Assembly: GCF_017115085.1 (NCBI RefSeq)
Contig: NZ_JABXKJ010000164.1
Location: 31,688 to 95,687, forward strand
Length of the DNA: 64,000 nucleotides
Reading direction: 5' to 3'
Origin: Nostoc sp. NMS7
GTDB lineage: Bacteria > Cyanobacteriota > Cyanobacteriia > Cyanobacteriales > Nostocaceae
Part shown: positions 18,574-25,619 of the stretch, one piece after another
How the letters are laid out: each line of letters begins with the position of its first letter
How positions within the stretch are numbered: position 1 is the stretch's first letter
Notes under the pieces: model-generated
Databases searched by the model: none
Seen by the model: only the letters and a program-made list of their open reading frames with translations
What the model was told of the DNA's origin: nothing
Program-made: the position numbers and the translations under genes

Positions 18574-18726
18574 TCAATAACTTTTGGTGGACTTGCCGTA
18601 CAGATAATTTTCTAAGTACGCTTCAACAAAAAACTTGAAGCAGCCTAACGTTCCTGTTAAAGGGTTACTTGCAAACCTTTGCAACCACATCAAGGGCTTC
18701 CAGGAATGTCGCTTTTCAGTAATCAT
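18574..18726 (-). CDS. Possible small protein overlapping the PIN-like gene
   Basis: 50 aa starting at an ATG inside the last codons of the upstream PIN-like gene (11-bp overlap), with a strong Shine-Dalgarno GAGGAGG three bases upstream, formed by that gene's acidic C-terminal codons. The product is basic and aromatic (MITEKRHSWKPLMWLQRFAS). No family is recognised; it may be a remnant. Confidence 0.3.
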   Translation of the reverse strand: MITEKRHSWKPLMWLQRFASNPLTGTLGCFKFFVEAYLENYLYGKSTKSY

Positions 18727-19255
18727 AATCCTCCTCATCCATCCAATCTGGCTCAATCATCCCAAAATCGACATCAGGCACTGTAATCTCAATTTCAACA
18801 TCTTCAACTTCAACTTCTGGTTTAGCTTGGAAGTATTTCTGTATCAAATCACCAACTATTACATAGCCTTCCGCTTCAACTATCTCTAAAGATGTAACTT
18901 TTACAAACTGACTAAATCGCTCAGACACAATTTCCTGTGCTTCATGTTCGCCGAAAATTGTTTTTTTAATAACTTCGAGCTTCTTATCCTCAACCTGCCA
19001 ATGCTCTTTAGCTTGTTTTAGCGATTTCTCAATTTCCTTTTGTGCGTCCCTTGCTTTTTGTATTAGATGTGATGTAATTTCCTCTCTAACCACTTCAGAA
19101 AGAATCAATCTTGTAGAACTATCTCGAAATTGTTCTAATTGCTTAAGTAGTCCTGATTCTAGCCTCAAACCCTGAGCGTCGAAAATTGATGTATCTAAGG
19201 TAATAGCTTTAAACTGACCCGCTCTAACAAGATTTTTAAGTTGATCTAGCTCCAT
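18716..19255 (-). CDS. PIN-like (DUF4935-type) protein, probably internally truncated
   Basis: 179 aa. The N-terminus ITLDTSIFDAQGLRLESGLL plus ILSEVVREEITSHL carries the first PIN acidic site. A long charged helix and YFQAKP follow, and then the protein passes at once into an acidic tail (VEVEDVEIEITVPDVDFGMI). Complete DUF4935-type proteins continue after a similar point with a second acidic cluster in a stretch such as EFPDAI, which is missing here. An in-frame internal deletion would explain this. The remaining product probably lacks nuclease activity. It starts at an ATG. Confidence 0.55.
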   Translation of the reverse strand: MELDQLKNLVRAGQFKAITLDTSIFDAQGLRLESGLLKQLEQFRDSSTRLILSEVVREEITSHLIQKARDAQKEIEKSLKQAKEHWQVEDKKLEVIKKTIFGEHEAQEIVSERFSQFVKVTSLEIVEAEGYVIVGDLIQKYFQAKPEVEVEDVEIEITVPDVDFGMIEPDWMDEEDYDY

Positions 19256-19259
19256 ATAT

Positions 19260-19382
19260 TTAACTCAGAACAATTAAAAGTTGCATAGCCTTGTGACCAG
19301 CCTCAACATTTTCTACCGCAAAATAATCTGCGATCGCTTGTAAATCACCAGAAGCAGGGAGTGAGATAATGTACCGGTTCAT
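19260..19382 (-). pseudogene. Truncated ParE-like toxin
   Basis: 40 aa. The N-terminus MNRYIISLPASGDLQAIADY then FAVENVEAGHKA matches the start of RelE/ParE-superfamily toxins (about 95 aa) and ends in unrelated LLIVLS. Most of the toxin fold is missing. Confidence 0.6.
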
Positions 19383-19384
19383 TC

Positions 19385-19490
19385 CTAAGCCTCTTTTGCT
19401 TGCTTCAACTGTGTTAAAAGCTGATTCACAAAAGTTTCACCATCAATTCTTTCTCCCCTTTCAAGTGATGCTCATAACGATTCCATCCTT
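19385..19490 (-). pseudogene. ParD-like antitoxin remnant
   Basis: The end of a CopG/ParD-type antitoxin can be read as GERIDGETFVNQLLTQLKQA followed by KEA and a stop. Upstream residues (NRYEHHLKG) are in a different frame. It lies two bases before the truncated ParE-like reading frame, the normal parDE order. Confidence 0.5.
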
Positions 19491-19612
19491 GGCTTTTTCT
19501 ATGATAGAGCGTTGATAAGTCAGATCCTTAATGTCTGAAGTTGGATTGAGGTTTGAAGTAATCCTCCTGAAAACGGGAAGACTATGGTTACTTCACTAAT
19601 GGGGAAATTTCC

Positions 19613-20245
19613 ATGAAAGTTCTGAATAGGAAAATGCTCAAAAAATCTCTGCTTAACTGTCTAATTTTGCCTTTTTCTTTAGCAACCGGGCTGTGCGTGG
19701 GAACGCTTTTTGATTCTCAAGCGAATGCTTTACCAGGGCAAAGTACAGAGGAAGTAGGCGCCTGGATTAAAGCACATCCCACACTCCGCCCCAGGAGTGG
19801 GGAGCAATTATTTGTGCAAAAGACTGATACAGCTGCTCAACGATTCAGTTTTCAAGCGTCGGTATTGCCTCCCGGTAGGATAGAATTTTCTAAAGACCGT
19901 GGCAGAATTCGCACTGAGCGCATTGCCATGTATGATGCCATTAACGGTATGACATTTGCGCGTCTCCAGGAATCCTTGCGGGTGATTTATGGCTTGGAGA
20001 TTTATCAAGACTACGATCGCGCCCAAGTCGTGTATCAGTATCCCAACCAAAGCGTAATTAACTCGGCGCGTTTTGCCGAAACTCCGATTCGGGAAGCTTT
20101 AAAGGGAGAATTACGAGTAGGCGATCGCTATGTATATTGGGTGGAAATCGCCCAACCGAAGACTGGCAAAGCTTTTACCGGTGAAATGACGATTTTGCTT
20201 AAAACTGACCTAGACAAGTTAGAAAAGGAACTGCAAAGTCGTTAA
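19613..20245 (+). CDS. Secreted cyanobacterial protein of unknown function
   Basis: 210 aa. A basic start (MKVLNRKMLKK) and a hydrophobic core (LLNCLILPFSLATGLCVGTLF) ending in ANA before LPGQSTEEV indicate a Sec signal peptide with cleavage near residue 39. The mature part (EEVGAWIKAHPTLRPRSGEQ, RFSFQASVLPPG, YWVEIAQP) is mixed alpha/beta and unrecognised. A periplasmic location is likely. The gene stands alone; TTGGGCA-type short repeats follow it. Confidence 0.7.
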   Translation: MKVLNRKMLKKSLLNCLILPFSLATGLCVGTLFDSQANALPGQSTEEVGAWIKAHPTLRPRSGEQLFVQKTDTAAQRFSFQASVLPPGRIEFSKDRGRIRTERIAMYDAINGMTFARLQESLRVIYGLEIYQDYDRAQVVYQYPNQSVINSARFAETPIREALKGELRVGDRYVYWVEIAQPKTGKAFTGEMTILLKTDLDKLEKELQSR

Positions 20246-20312
20246 TGGGCATCGGGCATTGGGCACTTGTACTGAGCGAAGTCGAAGTATTGGGCATTGG
20301 GCATTTCTCTTG
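20246..20312. repeat. TTGGGCA heptamer-type short repeats
   Basis: GGGCATCGGGCATTGGGCA is followed by TGAGCGAAGTCGAAGT and a further ATTGGGCATTGGGCAT. The same heptamer recurs near 36424-36440. Confidence 0.6.
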
Positions 20313-20355
20313 TCTCCCTCATCTTTTCTGGTTTAAAAATTACTGAATTGGTGTT

Positions 20356-20724
20356 CTACAACTTCCCCAACCCTACAGGCGCTAGGGTTTGCCATATACC
20401 CGAAAAAATACTTTCAGATGCTAAGGAAATTCGTAGCAAATCTTCTTTCAGTAGTGGCGGCCAATCAACCCCGGCTTTACACCCTGCGGTAAACAGCTGT
20501 TGCGCCTTAATGCTTAACTGATAAAGGGCTAAAGCCAGTTCTCGGTCTAGGCTTTTTGCATCTTTGAGGGCTTCAAACACCACTTTCAATGCCAACAAAA
20601 TCGAGGTGATCTGACCAGGTATCGGGGGTTTCCCGTGTTTCATACGCATTAACAGCGCATCTGGGTTTTCCTCGGTTATGATTGTCTGATCTATGAGGAG
20701 TTTCCGAGCTGTTTCGTAATTCAT
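20356..20724 (-). CDS. Conserved cyanobacterial hypothetical protein
   Basis: 122 aa, mostly helical: NYETARKLLIDQTIITEENP, LLALKVVFEALKDAKSLDRE, LALYQLSIKAQQLFTAGCKA. I recall relatives mislabelled as dethiobiotin synthetase in cyanobacterial genomes, but there is no P-loop here, so that name is not justified. Convergent with the secreted-protein gene. The function is unknown. Confidence 0.65.
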   Translation of the reverse strand: MNYETARKLLIDQTIITEENPDALLMRMKHGKPPIPGQITSILLALKVVFEALKDAKSLDRELALALYQLSIKAQQLFTAGCKAGVDWPPLLKEDLLRISLASESIFSGIWQTLAPVGLGKL

Positions 20725-20807
20725 GTAGTCAGTTTAGCGTACATTTTGCTTCAGTATGAATACCTAATTAAAAACTCATAAAACTAGCTTATGGTTATTT
20801 ATAGCAA

Positions 20808-20840
20808 TCTCATTTGATTTGTGAAAAGATCGGCATAGGG
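20808..20840. mobile_element. Half copy of the TATAGCAATC MITE
   Basis: TATAGCAATCTCATTTGATTTGTGA matches the left part of the elements at 8737 and 44089. No right terminus is found nearby. Confidence 0.5.
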
Positions 20841-20933
20841 AAAATGAGCCGGAATTTGCGATGCTCTACCTTAACCAGATAGACTCAATATAATATCTTG
20901 GAAAAATATACCTTGCTGGGAATCAGAAGCAAA

Positions 20934-21170
20934 ATGATATCACCGAATTTAGAAGAAATTGAGCGCTCCGTGCGTGCCTTGTCTGTGGAAGAACAACTTT
21001 GGCTACTAGAAAGGATTGCTCGACAAATCCGAGAAACGGAGTATACAAAAGATAAATTGGCTGATGCCAAAAATCCCGAAGAACAACTGAGAGTGATGGT
21101 TAGTCAGCCAAAGATTCCAACCGAAATTGCTGCTAAAAATGATGAGTTTGCGATTTCGGAAATCCTCTGA
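20934..21170 (+). CDS. Orphan antitoxin-like small protein
   Basis: 78 aa from the ATG at 20934 (MISPNLEEIERSVRALSVEE); a TTG at 20898 would add 12 residues. The pattern LEEIERSVRALSVEEQLWLLERIARQIRE is typical of small type II antitoxins paired with PIN or RelE toxins. No intact toxin follows: the next 100 bp are non-coding and then another PIN remnant starts. Probably an orphan. Confidence 0.55.
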   Translation: MISPNLEEIERSVRALSVEEQLWLLERIARQIRETEYTKDKLADAKNPEEQLRVMVSQPKIPTEIAAKNDEFAISEIL

Positions 21171-21282
21171 TATCTAAAAGTAAATATTATAAGATTGTCA
21201 GAATTAAAAAGTCAAATATGGAAGTTATTGGTGAGCGATAGCTCACCGATAATTGCTGAGTGCGATCGCTCATTAACTACAA

Positions 21283-21490
21283 AATGATCTCAGACTCCGC
21301 CCACCAGTTCTAGAAGCTATAGTAGATCGGATGACCGAGCTAGTGAAAATAGACACAACACCACTAACCGATGCGGAAGTGGAGATAATTTTAAATGAAG
21401 GTATTGCTAGATACTAACATCATTCTAGAACCAGAAGCATTTGTAGAAGATGCCACAGCTTTATTAGAAGCCATTGCACAGCAACGATAG
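21283..21490 (+). pseudogene. Remnant antitoxin tail plus truncated PIN toxin
   Basis: A 5'-less antitoxin tail (RPPVLEAIVDRMTELVK, ending DAEVEIILNEGIARY) overlaps an ATG at 21395, which begins a PIN domain (MKVLLDTNIILEPEAFVEDA) and stops after 31 residues at 21488-21490. The DTNIIL catalytic Asp is present, but the segment around LEPEAF looks deleted and the rest of the toxin is lost. Confidence 0.65.
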
Positions 21491-21768
21491 ATAACTTTCC
21501 CATCTAATCTTTTGGATTGACTTTTCTGGCAAATGACTTTACAATTCACCTCCATTATGGTAGATGACTGGGGTAAATACGCTGCGATCATGTTGCTGAT
21601 TAATAAGTCAATCGGGACGATCTCGCAAAAACAATTGATCAAGGGTGTTCATTACATTGTTTGAAGTTATGTAGCCTTTTGATTACGGCCTATCAACCAC
21701 TGCGGTAAACTGTGCGTTGATTATGATTCTTTCGCAGAGAAGAACACTCGAAAGGAGCGGTTTTTTAA

Positions 21769-22014
<246 letters not shown>

Positions 22015-22273
22015 AAAGCTCAGTGCTGACTGACTGAACTGCTGATTGCGATGCGGGTCTACTGCCCAACTGTTCTTTCCAGAACGGTTGCCTTGTCCCC
22101 TTTGGACACAAGGGAGAGATGCAAGCCTTTGCGCCTGTGGCCAGTGATATAGACCATCAAAAAAAGCCTCCGCACCCTGCGGGATCTTGCTACAGAGTTC
22201 TCGCGATCGTCGTTAGTCCTGAGGCAAAATGAAGTAAATCAAAAAAACAATTTCTTGATTCTTCACTCAGCGA

Positions 22274-22310
22274 GAAGTTCAGATCGGCGGTTTCCGTCGA
22301 TCTGAACTTC
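22274..22310. terminator. Strong 17-bp hairpin in the psaC-glmS gap
   Basis: GAAGTTCAGATCGGCGG, loop TTT, CCGTCGATCTGAACTTC, with one G-T pair. It lies 260 bp after psaC. No T tract follows. It may end a psaC or small-RNA transcript, or be a hairpin element. Confidence 0.55.
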
Positions 22311-22434
22311 TTGCAAAGGCAGACACCAAGGGCGAACGGGGACTCGGAACTCAGAACTCAGTCTTGAAGAATTTTAAAGTTTCTTAATAAACCACGTCTA
22401 TCTTGAAACCTGTAGTTCTTCGATGATGAAAAAA

Positions 22435-22552
22435 ATTTTCCCTCATCCCCCAACCCCGAATCCCAGATTTGGGATTGGGGGAGCCAGAATTTCAAAGTGC
22501 CTCTCCCAGATATGGAAGAGGGATTTAGGGAGAGGGCGAAAACTACGCTTAT
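22435..22552. repeat. C/G-rich MITE-like repeat in the psaC-glmS gap
   Basis: CCCTCATCCCCCAACCCC, a nested hairpin around ATCCCAGATTTGGGAT, then TCTCCC...GGGAGAGGG, which together form an imperfect hairpin. A related CCCCACCCCCAACCCCCT sequence is in the elements at 35.7 and 55.05 kb. There is no coding potential. Confidence 0.5.
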
Positions 22553-22693
22553 AAACTTACAGCAGATTTCAACGAAAGTGAAGTACACAACGATTCGTCT
22601 CAAAGCCAGGTATAAAGCCTGTTTTACTTCTGAATTCTCAATTCTGCTGTAGATGAAGTTTAGAAAGCATCTTTAGCAATACCTAGTGCTGGA

Positions 22694-22716
22694 GGGAGTA
22701 AATTACTCCCTTTTTT
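22694..22716 (+). terminator. Intrinsic terminator in the glmS leader
   Basis: GGGAGTAA-A-TTACTCCC followed by six T, a textbook rho-independent structure only 75 bp before the glmS start codon. It could insulate glmS from upstream transcripts or, if glmS is transcribed from further upstream, act as an attenuator. Confidence 0.75.
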
Positions 22717-22791
22717 CTTTGCAAAAAGTCGAATTTGTGCTAACAACTATACTGGTGGATTTAATCATCCTGAAAAAAAGCGGTGTGAAGA

Positions 22792-24675
22792 ATGTGCGGA
22801 ATCGTTGGATATATAGGCACTCAAGCGGCGACAGACATCTTATTAGCTGGGCTGGAAAAACTAGAGTACAGGGGCTACGATTCTGCTGGAATCGCCACTA
22901 TTTGGGAAGGTAAGGTTAATTGTGTGCGGGCAAAGGGCAAACTCCATAACCTGCGTTCTAAACTTGAACAAATAGAAACCCCTAGCCAAATTGGTATTGG
23001 TCACACACGCTGGGCAACTCATGGTAAACCAGAAGAGTACAACGCCCATCCCCACATGGATACGGCAAAGCGAGTGGCGGTGGTACAAAATGGCATTATC
23101 GAAAATTACCGCGAGTTGCGCGAGGAACTCAAAGGAAAAGGACACCAGTTTCTTTCTGAAACCGATACAGAAGTAATTCCCCATCTCATAGCCGAATTTT
23201 TAAAGAATCTTCCCCCCTCATCTACCTCATCTGGCTTCCTAGAAGCAATTCGCCAAGCTGTTAACCACTTACATGGGGCATTTGCGATCGCAGTTATTTC
23301 TGCTGACTACCCCGATGAATTGATTGTTGTTCGCCAACAAGCACCTTTGGTAATTGGTTTTGGGCAAGGGGAGTTCTTTTGTGCGTCTGACACCCTAGCG
23401 ATCGCTTCCTACACCCGTGCAGTGCTACCTTTGGAAAATGGCGAAATTGCCCGCCTCACACCTTTGGGCGTTGAGATTTACAATTTTGCTGGCGACAGGT
23501 TGAAAAAACAACCCCGGCTGCTCAACTTCAATCCTGGAATGGTAGAAAAGCAGGGATTCAAACACTTCATGCTCAAAGAAATCCATGAGCAACCAGGGGT
23601 AGTAAGAGCTAGTTTAGAAGCATACTTTAATAATCTTGGAGAATCTACCGAATCGCCAATCAATCTTGGTTTACCTGCGGATTTATACAACGATTCAGAA
23701 CAAATTCAGATTGTCGCCTGTGGTACCAGTTGGCACGCAGCATTAATCGGAAAATATTTAATCGAACAACTAGCAGGAATTTCAACTCAGGTACATTACG
23801 CTTCTGAGTATCGTTATGCACCATCACCCGTGACCGCTAATACGTTGATCATTGGCGTTACCCAATCAGGTGAAACCGCCGATACCCTAGCAGCTTTGGC
23901 GATGGAAAAAGAACGTCGCCAAGGGAAAGAACCCAAATATCAAGCGCGACTACTGGGTATTACTAATCGCCCCGAAAGCAGCCTTGGTCATCTGGTATCG
24001 CATATCATTAGTACTCTAGCGGGAATTGAAATTGGGGTAGCGGCGACGAAAACTTTTACTGCTCAATTGATGGCGTTTTATGCTTTGGCATTGGATTTAG
24101 CAGCTCGTCGTCAGACACTTTCAAAAGATATTTTAGAGAAAATTATTAATGGGTTGTGGCAGATTCCCAAAGAAATTGAGGCAACTTTGGAAACTCAGGA
24201 ACGTTTAACTGAACAGTTAGCCCACGAATTCGCCGAAACCCAAGATTTTATTTTTCTGGGAAGGGGAATTAACTTTCCGATTGCTTTAGAAGGGGCGTTG
24301 AAATTAAAAGAAATCAGCTATATTCACGCCGAAGGCTATCCGGCTGGAGAGATGAAACATGGCCCGATCGCTCTGTTAGATGCGAAAGTACCAGTAGTTG
24401 CGATCGCAATCCCTGGTAGTGTTTACGAAAAAGTTATTTCCAATGCCCAGGAAGCTAAAGCTAGAGATTCTCGGTTAATTGGCGTGACTCCCGTCAACGA
24501 TGGCGAAGCTGCGGAAATCTTTAACGATCTTCTTCCTGTCTCTCATGTGGACGAGTTACTTTCTCCCCTTCTCACAGTAGTTCCCTTACAATTGTTGGCT
24601 TATCATATTGCCGCCCGTCGCGGTTTGGATGTCGATCAGCCCAGGAATTTAGCCAAGTCTGTAACAGTTGAGTAA
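22792..24675 (+). CDS. glmS: Glutamine-fructose-6-phosphate aminotransferase
   Basis: 627 aa, full length. The N-terminal class II glutamine amidotransferase has the catalytic Cys directly after Met (MCGIVGYIG), with HTRWATHG and NGIIENY. Two SIS sugar-isomerase domains follow (CGTSWHA, TQSGETADTLAA, ATKTFTAQL, EGYPAGEMKHGP) and the conserved C-terminus DVDQPRNLAKSVTVE. It makes glucosamine-6-P for peptidoglycan and lipopolysaccharide. The 3' end of glmS is the site read by TnsD of Tn7-like transposons, and two such insertions follow directly. Confidence 0.97.
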   Translation: MCGIVGYIGTQAATDILLAGLEKLEYRGYDSAGIATIWEGKVNCVRAKGKLHNLRSKLEQIETPSQIGIGHTRWATHGKPEEYNAHPHMDTAKRVAVVQNGIIENYRELREELKGKGHQFLSETDTEVIPHLIAEFLKNLPPSSTSSGFLEAIRQAVNHLHGAFAIAVISADYPDELIVVRQQAPLVIGFGQGEFFCASDTLAIASYTRAVLPLENGEIARLTPLGVEIYNFAGDRLKKQPRLLNFNPGMVEKQGFKHFMLKEIHEQPGVVRASLEAYFNNLGESTESPINLGLPADLYNDSEQIQIVACGTSWHAALIGKYLIEQLAGISTQVHYASEYRYAPSPVTANTLIIGVTQSGETADTLAALAMEKERRQGKEPKYQARLLGITNRPESSLGHLVSHIISTLAGIEIGVAATKTFTAQLMAFYALALDLAARRQTLSKDILEKIINGLWQIPKEIEATLETQERLTEQLAHEFAETQDFIFLGRGINFPIALEGALKLKEISYIHAEGYPAGEMKHGPIALLDAKVPVVAIAIPGSVYEKVISNAQEAKARDSRLIGVTPVNDGEAAEIFNDLLPVSHVDELLSPLLTVVPLQLLAYHIAARRGLDVDQPRNLAKSVTVE

Positions 24676-24700
24676 GTGTTTGGGATAGATATTAAGTGAG
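24676..24700. other. attTn7-type insertion site behind glmS
   Basis: Exactly 25 bp separate the glmS TAA (24673-24675) from the TGT end of the first Tn7-like element. The last five (24696-24700, GTGAG) are duplicated at the other end of that element (24844-24848). The distance and 5-bp duplication equal those of Tn7 in Escherichia coli. Confidence 0.8.
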
Positions 24701-24843
24701 TGTACAACAATAAAAAAGTCGTATAACAAATAAAAAAGTTATACAATATATAAAAAAGTTGTACAATTTATAACTTCTGAGTAGCTAACGATAGAATAAT
24801 GCTTGTAGGCGCTTAAATTGTACGACTTTTTTATACTTCTACA
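24701..24843. mobile_element. Tn7-like element remnant 1 (143 bp, ends only)
   Basis: Termini TGTACAACAATAAAAAAGTC and, reversed from the other end, TGTAGAAGTATAAAAAAGTC; both continue with GTA. The glmS-proximal end has TAAAAAAGT boxes at 24711, 24731 and 24751, exactly 20 bp apart, like the packed TnsB sites of a Tn7 right end. The distal end has a single inverted box (24814-24835). It is flanked by GTGAG on both sides. No transposase or cargo is left. By position it is the younger of the stacked elements. Confidence 0.8.
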
Positions 24844-24849
24844 GTGAGG

Positions 24850-25216
24850 TGTAGAGGAATAAAAAAGTTCAACAATAAATAATAAAGTTCTACAATTTCT
24901 GTTAGGTGCTTTACCCCGCTCCAGGCATCCGTCCATGAATCGCTCGCTTGTCTGTACGCCGTGCGATCGCTACGTTATTACTAGAGCGATCGCCTCCGGC
25001 GGGGCGTAGCCCATCGCGCCCACATTCGGGTAGAATCACTCTCCTAATTGTTCAACTTTTTTATTTAAGTTTGGTGTCTCTGTGTTGAAAAAGTGGTATG
25101 GTGATACCTTTTCTATCCCCAAATTGTTCAACTTGTTTTTACGTGGACTTGCACCCAACCACGAAAAATCAATGCTTTGAGAGACTAGAATTGTTGAACT
25201 TTTTTATATGCTTACA
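24850..25216. mobile_element. Tn7-like element remnant 2 (367 bp, ends only)
   Basis: Left terminus TGTAGAGGAATAAAAAAGTT; the reverse of the right terminus reads TGTAAGCATATAAAAAAGTT; both continue CAACAAT. The proximal end has boxes 20 bp apart (24860, 24880). The distal end has three dispersed inverted boxes (about 25046, 25121, 25189), like a Tn7 left end. It is flanked by TGAGG at 24845-24849 and 25217-25221. The interior (24900-25040) holds HIP1 sites and a short C/G-rich repeat but no gene. Confidence 0.8.
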
Positions 25217-25259
25217 TGAGGGTTTTGTCAATACGGTTCATTAAGGTGCGCGTCGCATA

Positions 25260-25469
25260 TTTGCTATATCGGCGAACTCATTTGCTATATCGGCGAACTC
25301 ATTTGCTATTTCGGCGAACTCATTTGCTATATCGGCGAACTCATTTGCTATATCGGCAAACTCATTTGCTATATCGGCGAACTCATTTGCTATTTCGGCG
25401 AACTCATTTGCTATTTCGGCGACTCCATTTGCTATTTCGGCGACTCCATTTGCTATTTCGGCGACTTAC
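25260..25469. repeat. 21-bp tandem array A, ten copies
   Basis: Ten units of TTTGCTATATCGGCGAACTC+A, with ATATC/ATTTC and AACTCA/GACTCC variants. The unit length is a multiple of three, so open frames run through it (LLYRRTH/LLFRRTH repeats), but no start signal or family supports a gene. The unit is nearly identical to that of the array at 62641-62850. Confidence 0.9.
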
Positions 25470-25619
25470 TTGCCACAAAAACCATCACTAGATATTTATC
25501 CAAAAGACTTGTCTGCTTTAACTCCTGCCATTTTTTAAGTCGTCGAACTCACGCTAATAGAGTTATTTTGGTCGTGATAAATACAGCAATTCGCTGGGGT
25601 TGTAAGGTGAACCCAGAAA

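Noticed and set aside
22015..22791. glmS ribozyme or riboswitch
   Set aside because: No sequence resembling the glmS ribozyme core was found; only a simple terminator hairpin and repeats.
24701..25216. Plasmid iterons or a replication origin
   Set aside because: The 20-bp periodic boxes looked iteron-like, but the 25-bp distance to glmS, inverted ends and 5-bp duplications fit Tn7-like ends better, and housekeeping neighbours argue for the chromosome.
25260..25469. CRISPR array
   Set aside because: The units are contiguous without spacers and no cas gene is in the window.
25216..25491. Open frame of LLYRRTH/LLFRRTH repeats
   Set aside because: It follows from a 21-bp tandem array; no start signals, no family, and a similar array at 62.6 kb is open on both strands.
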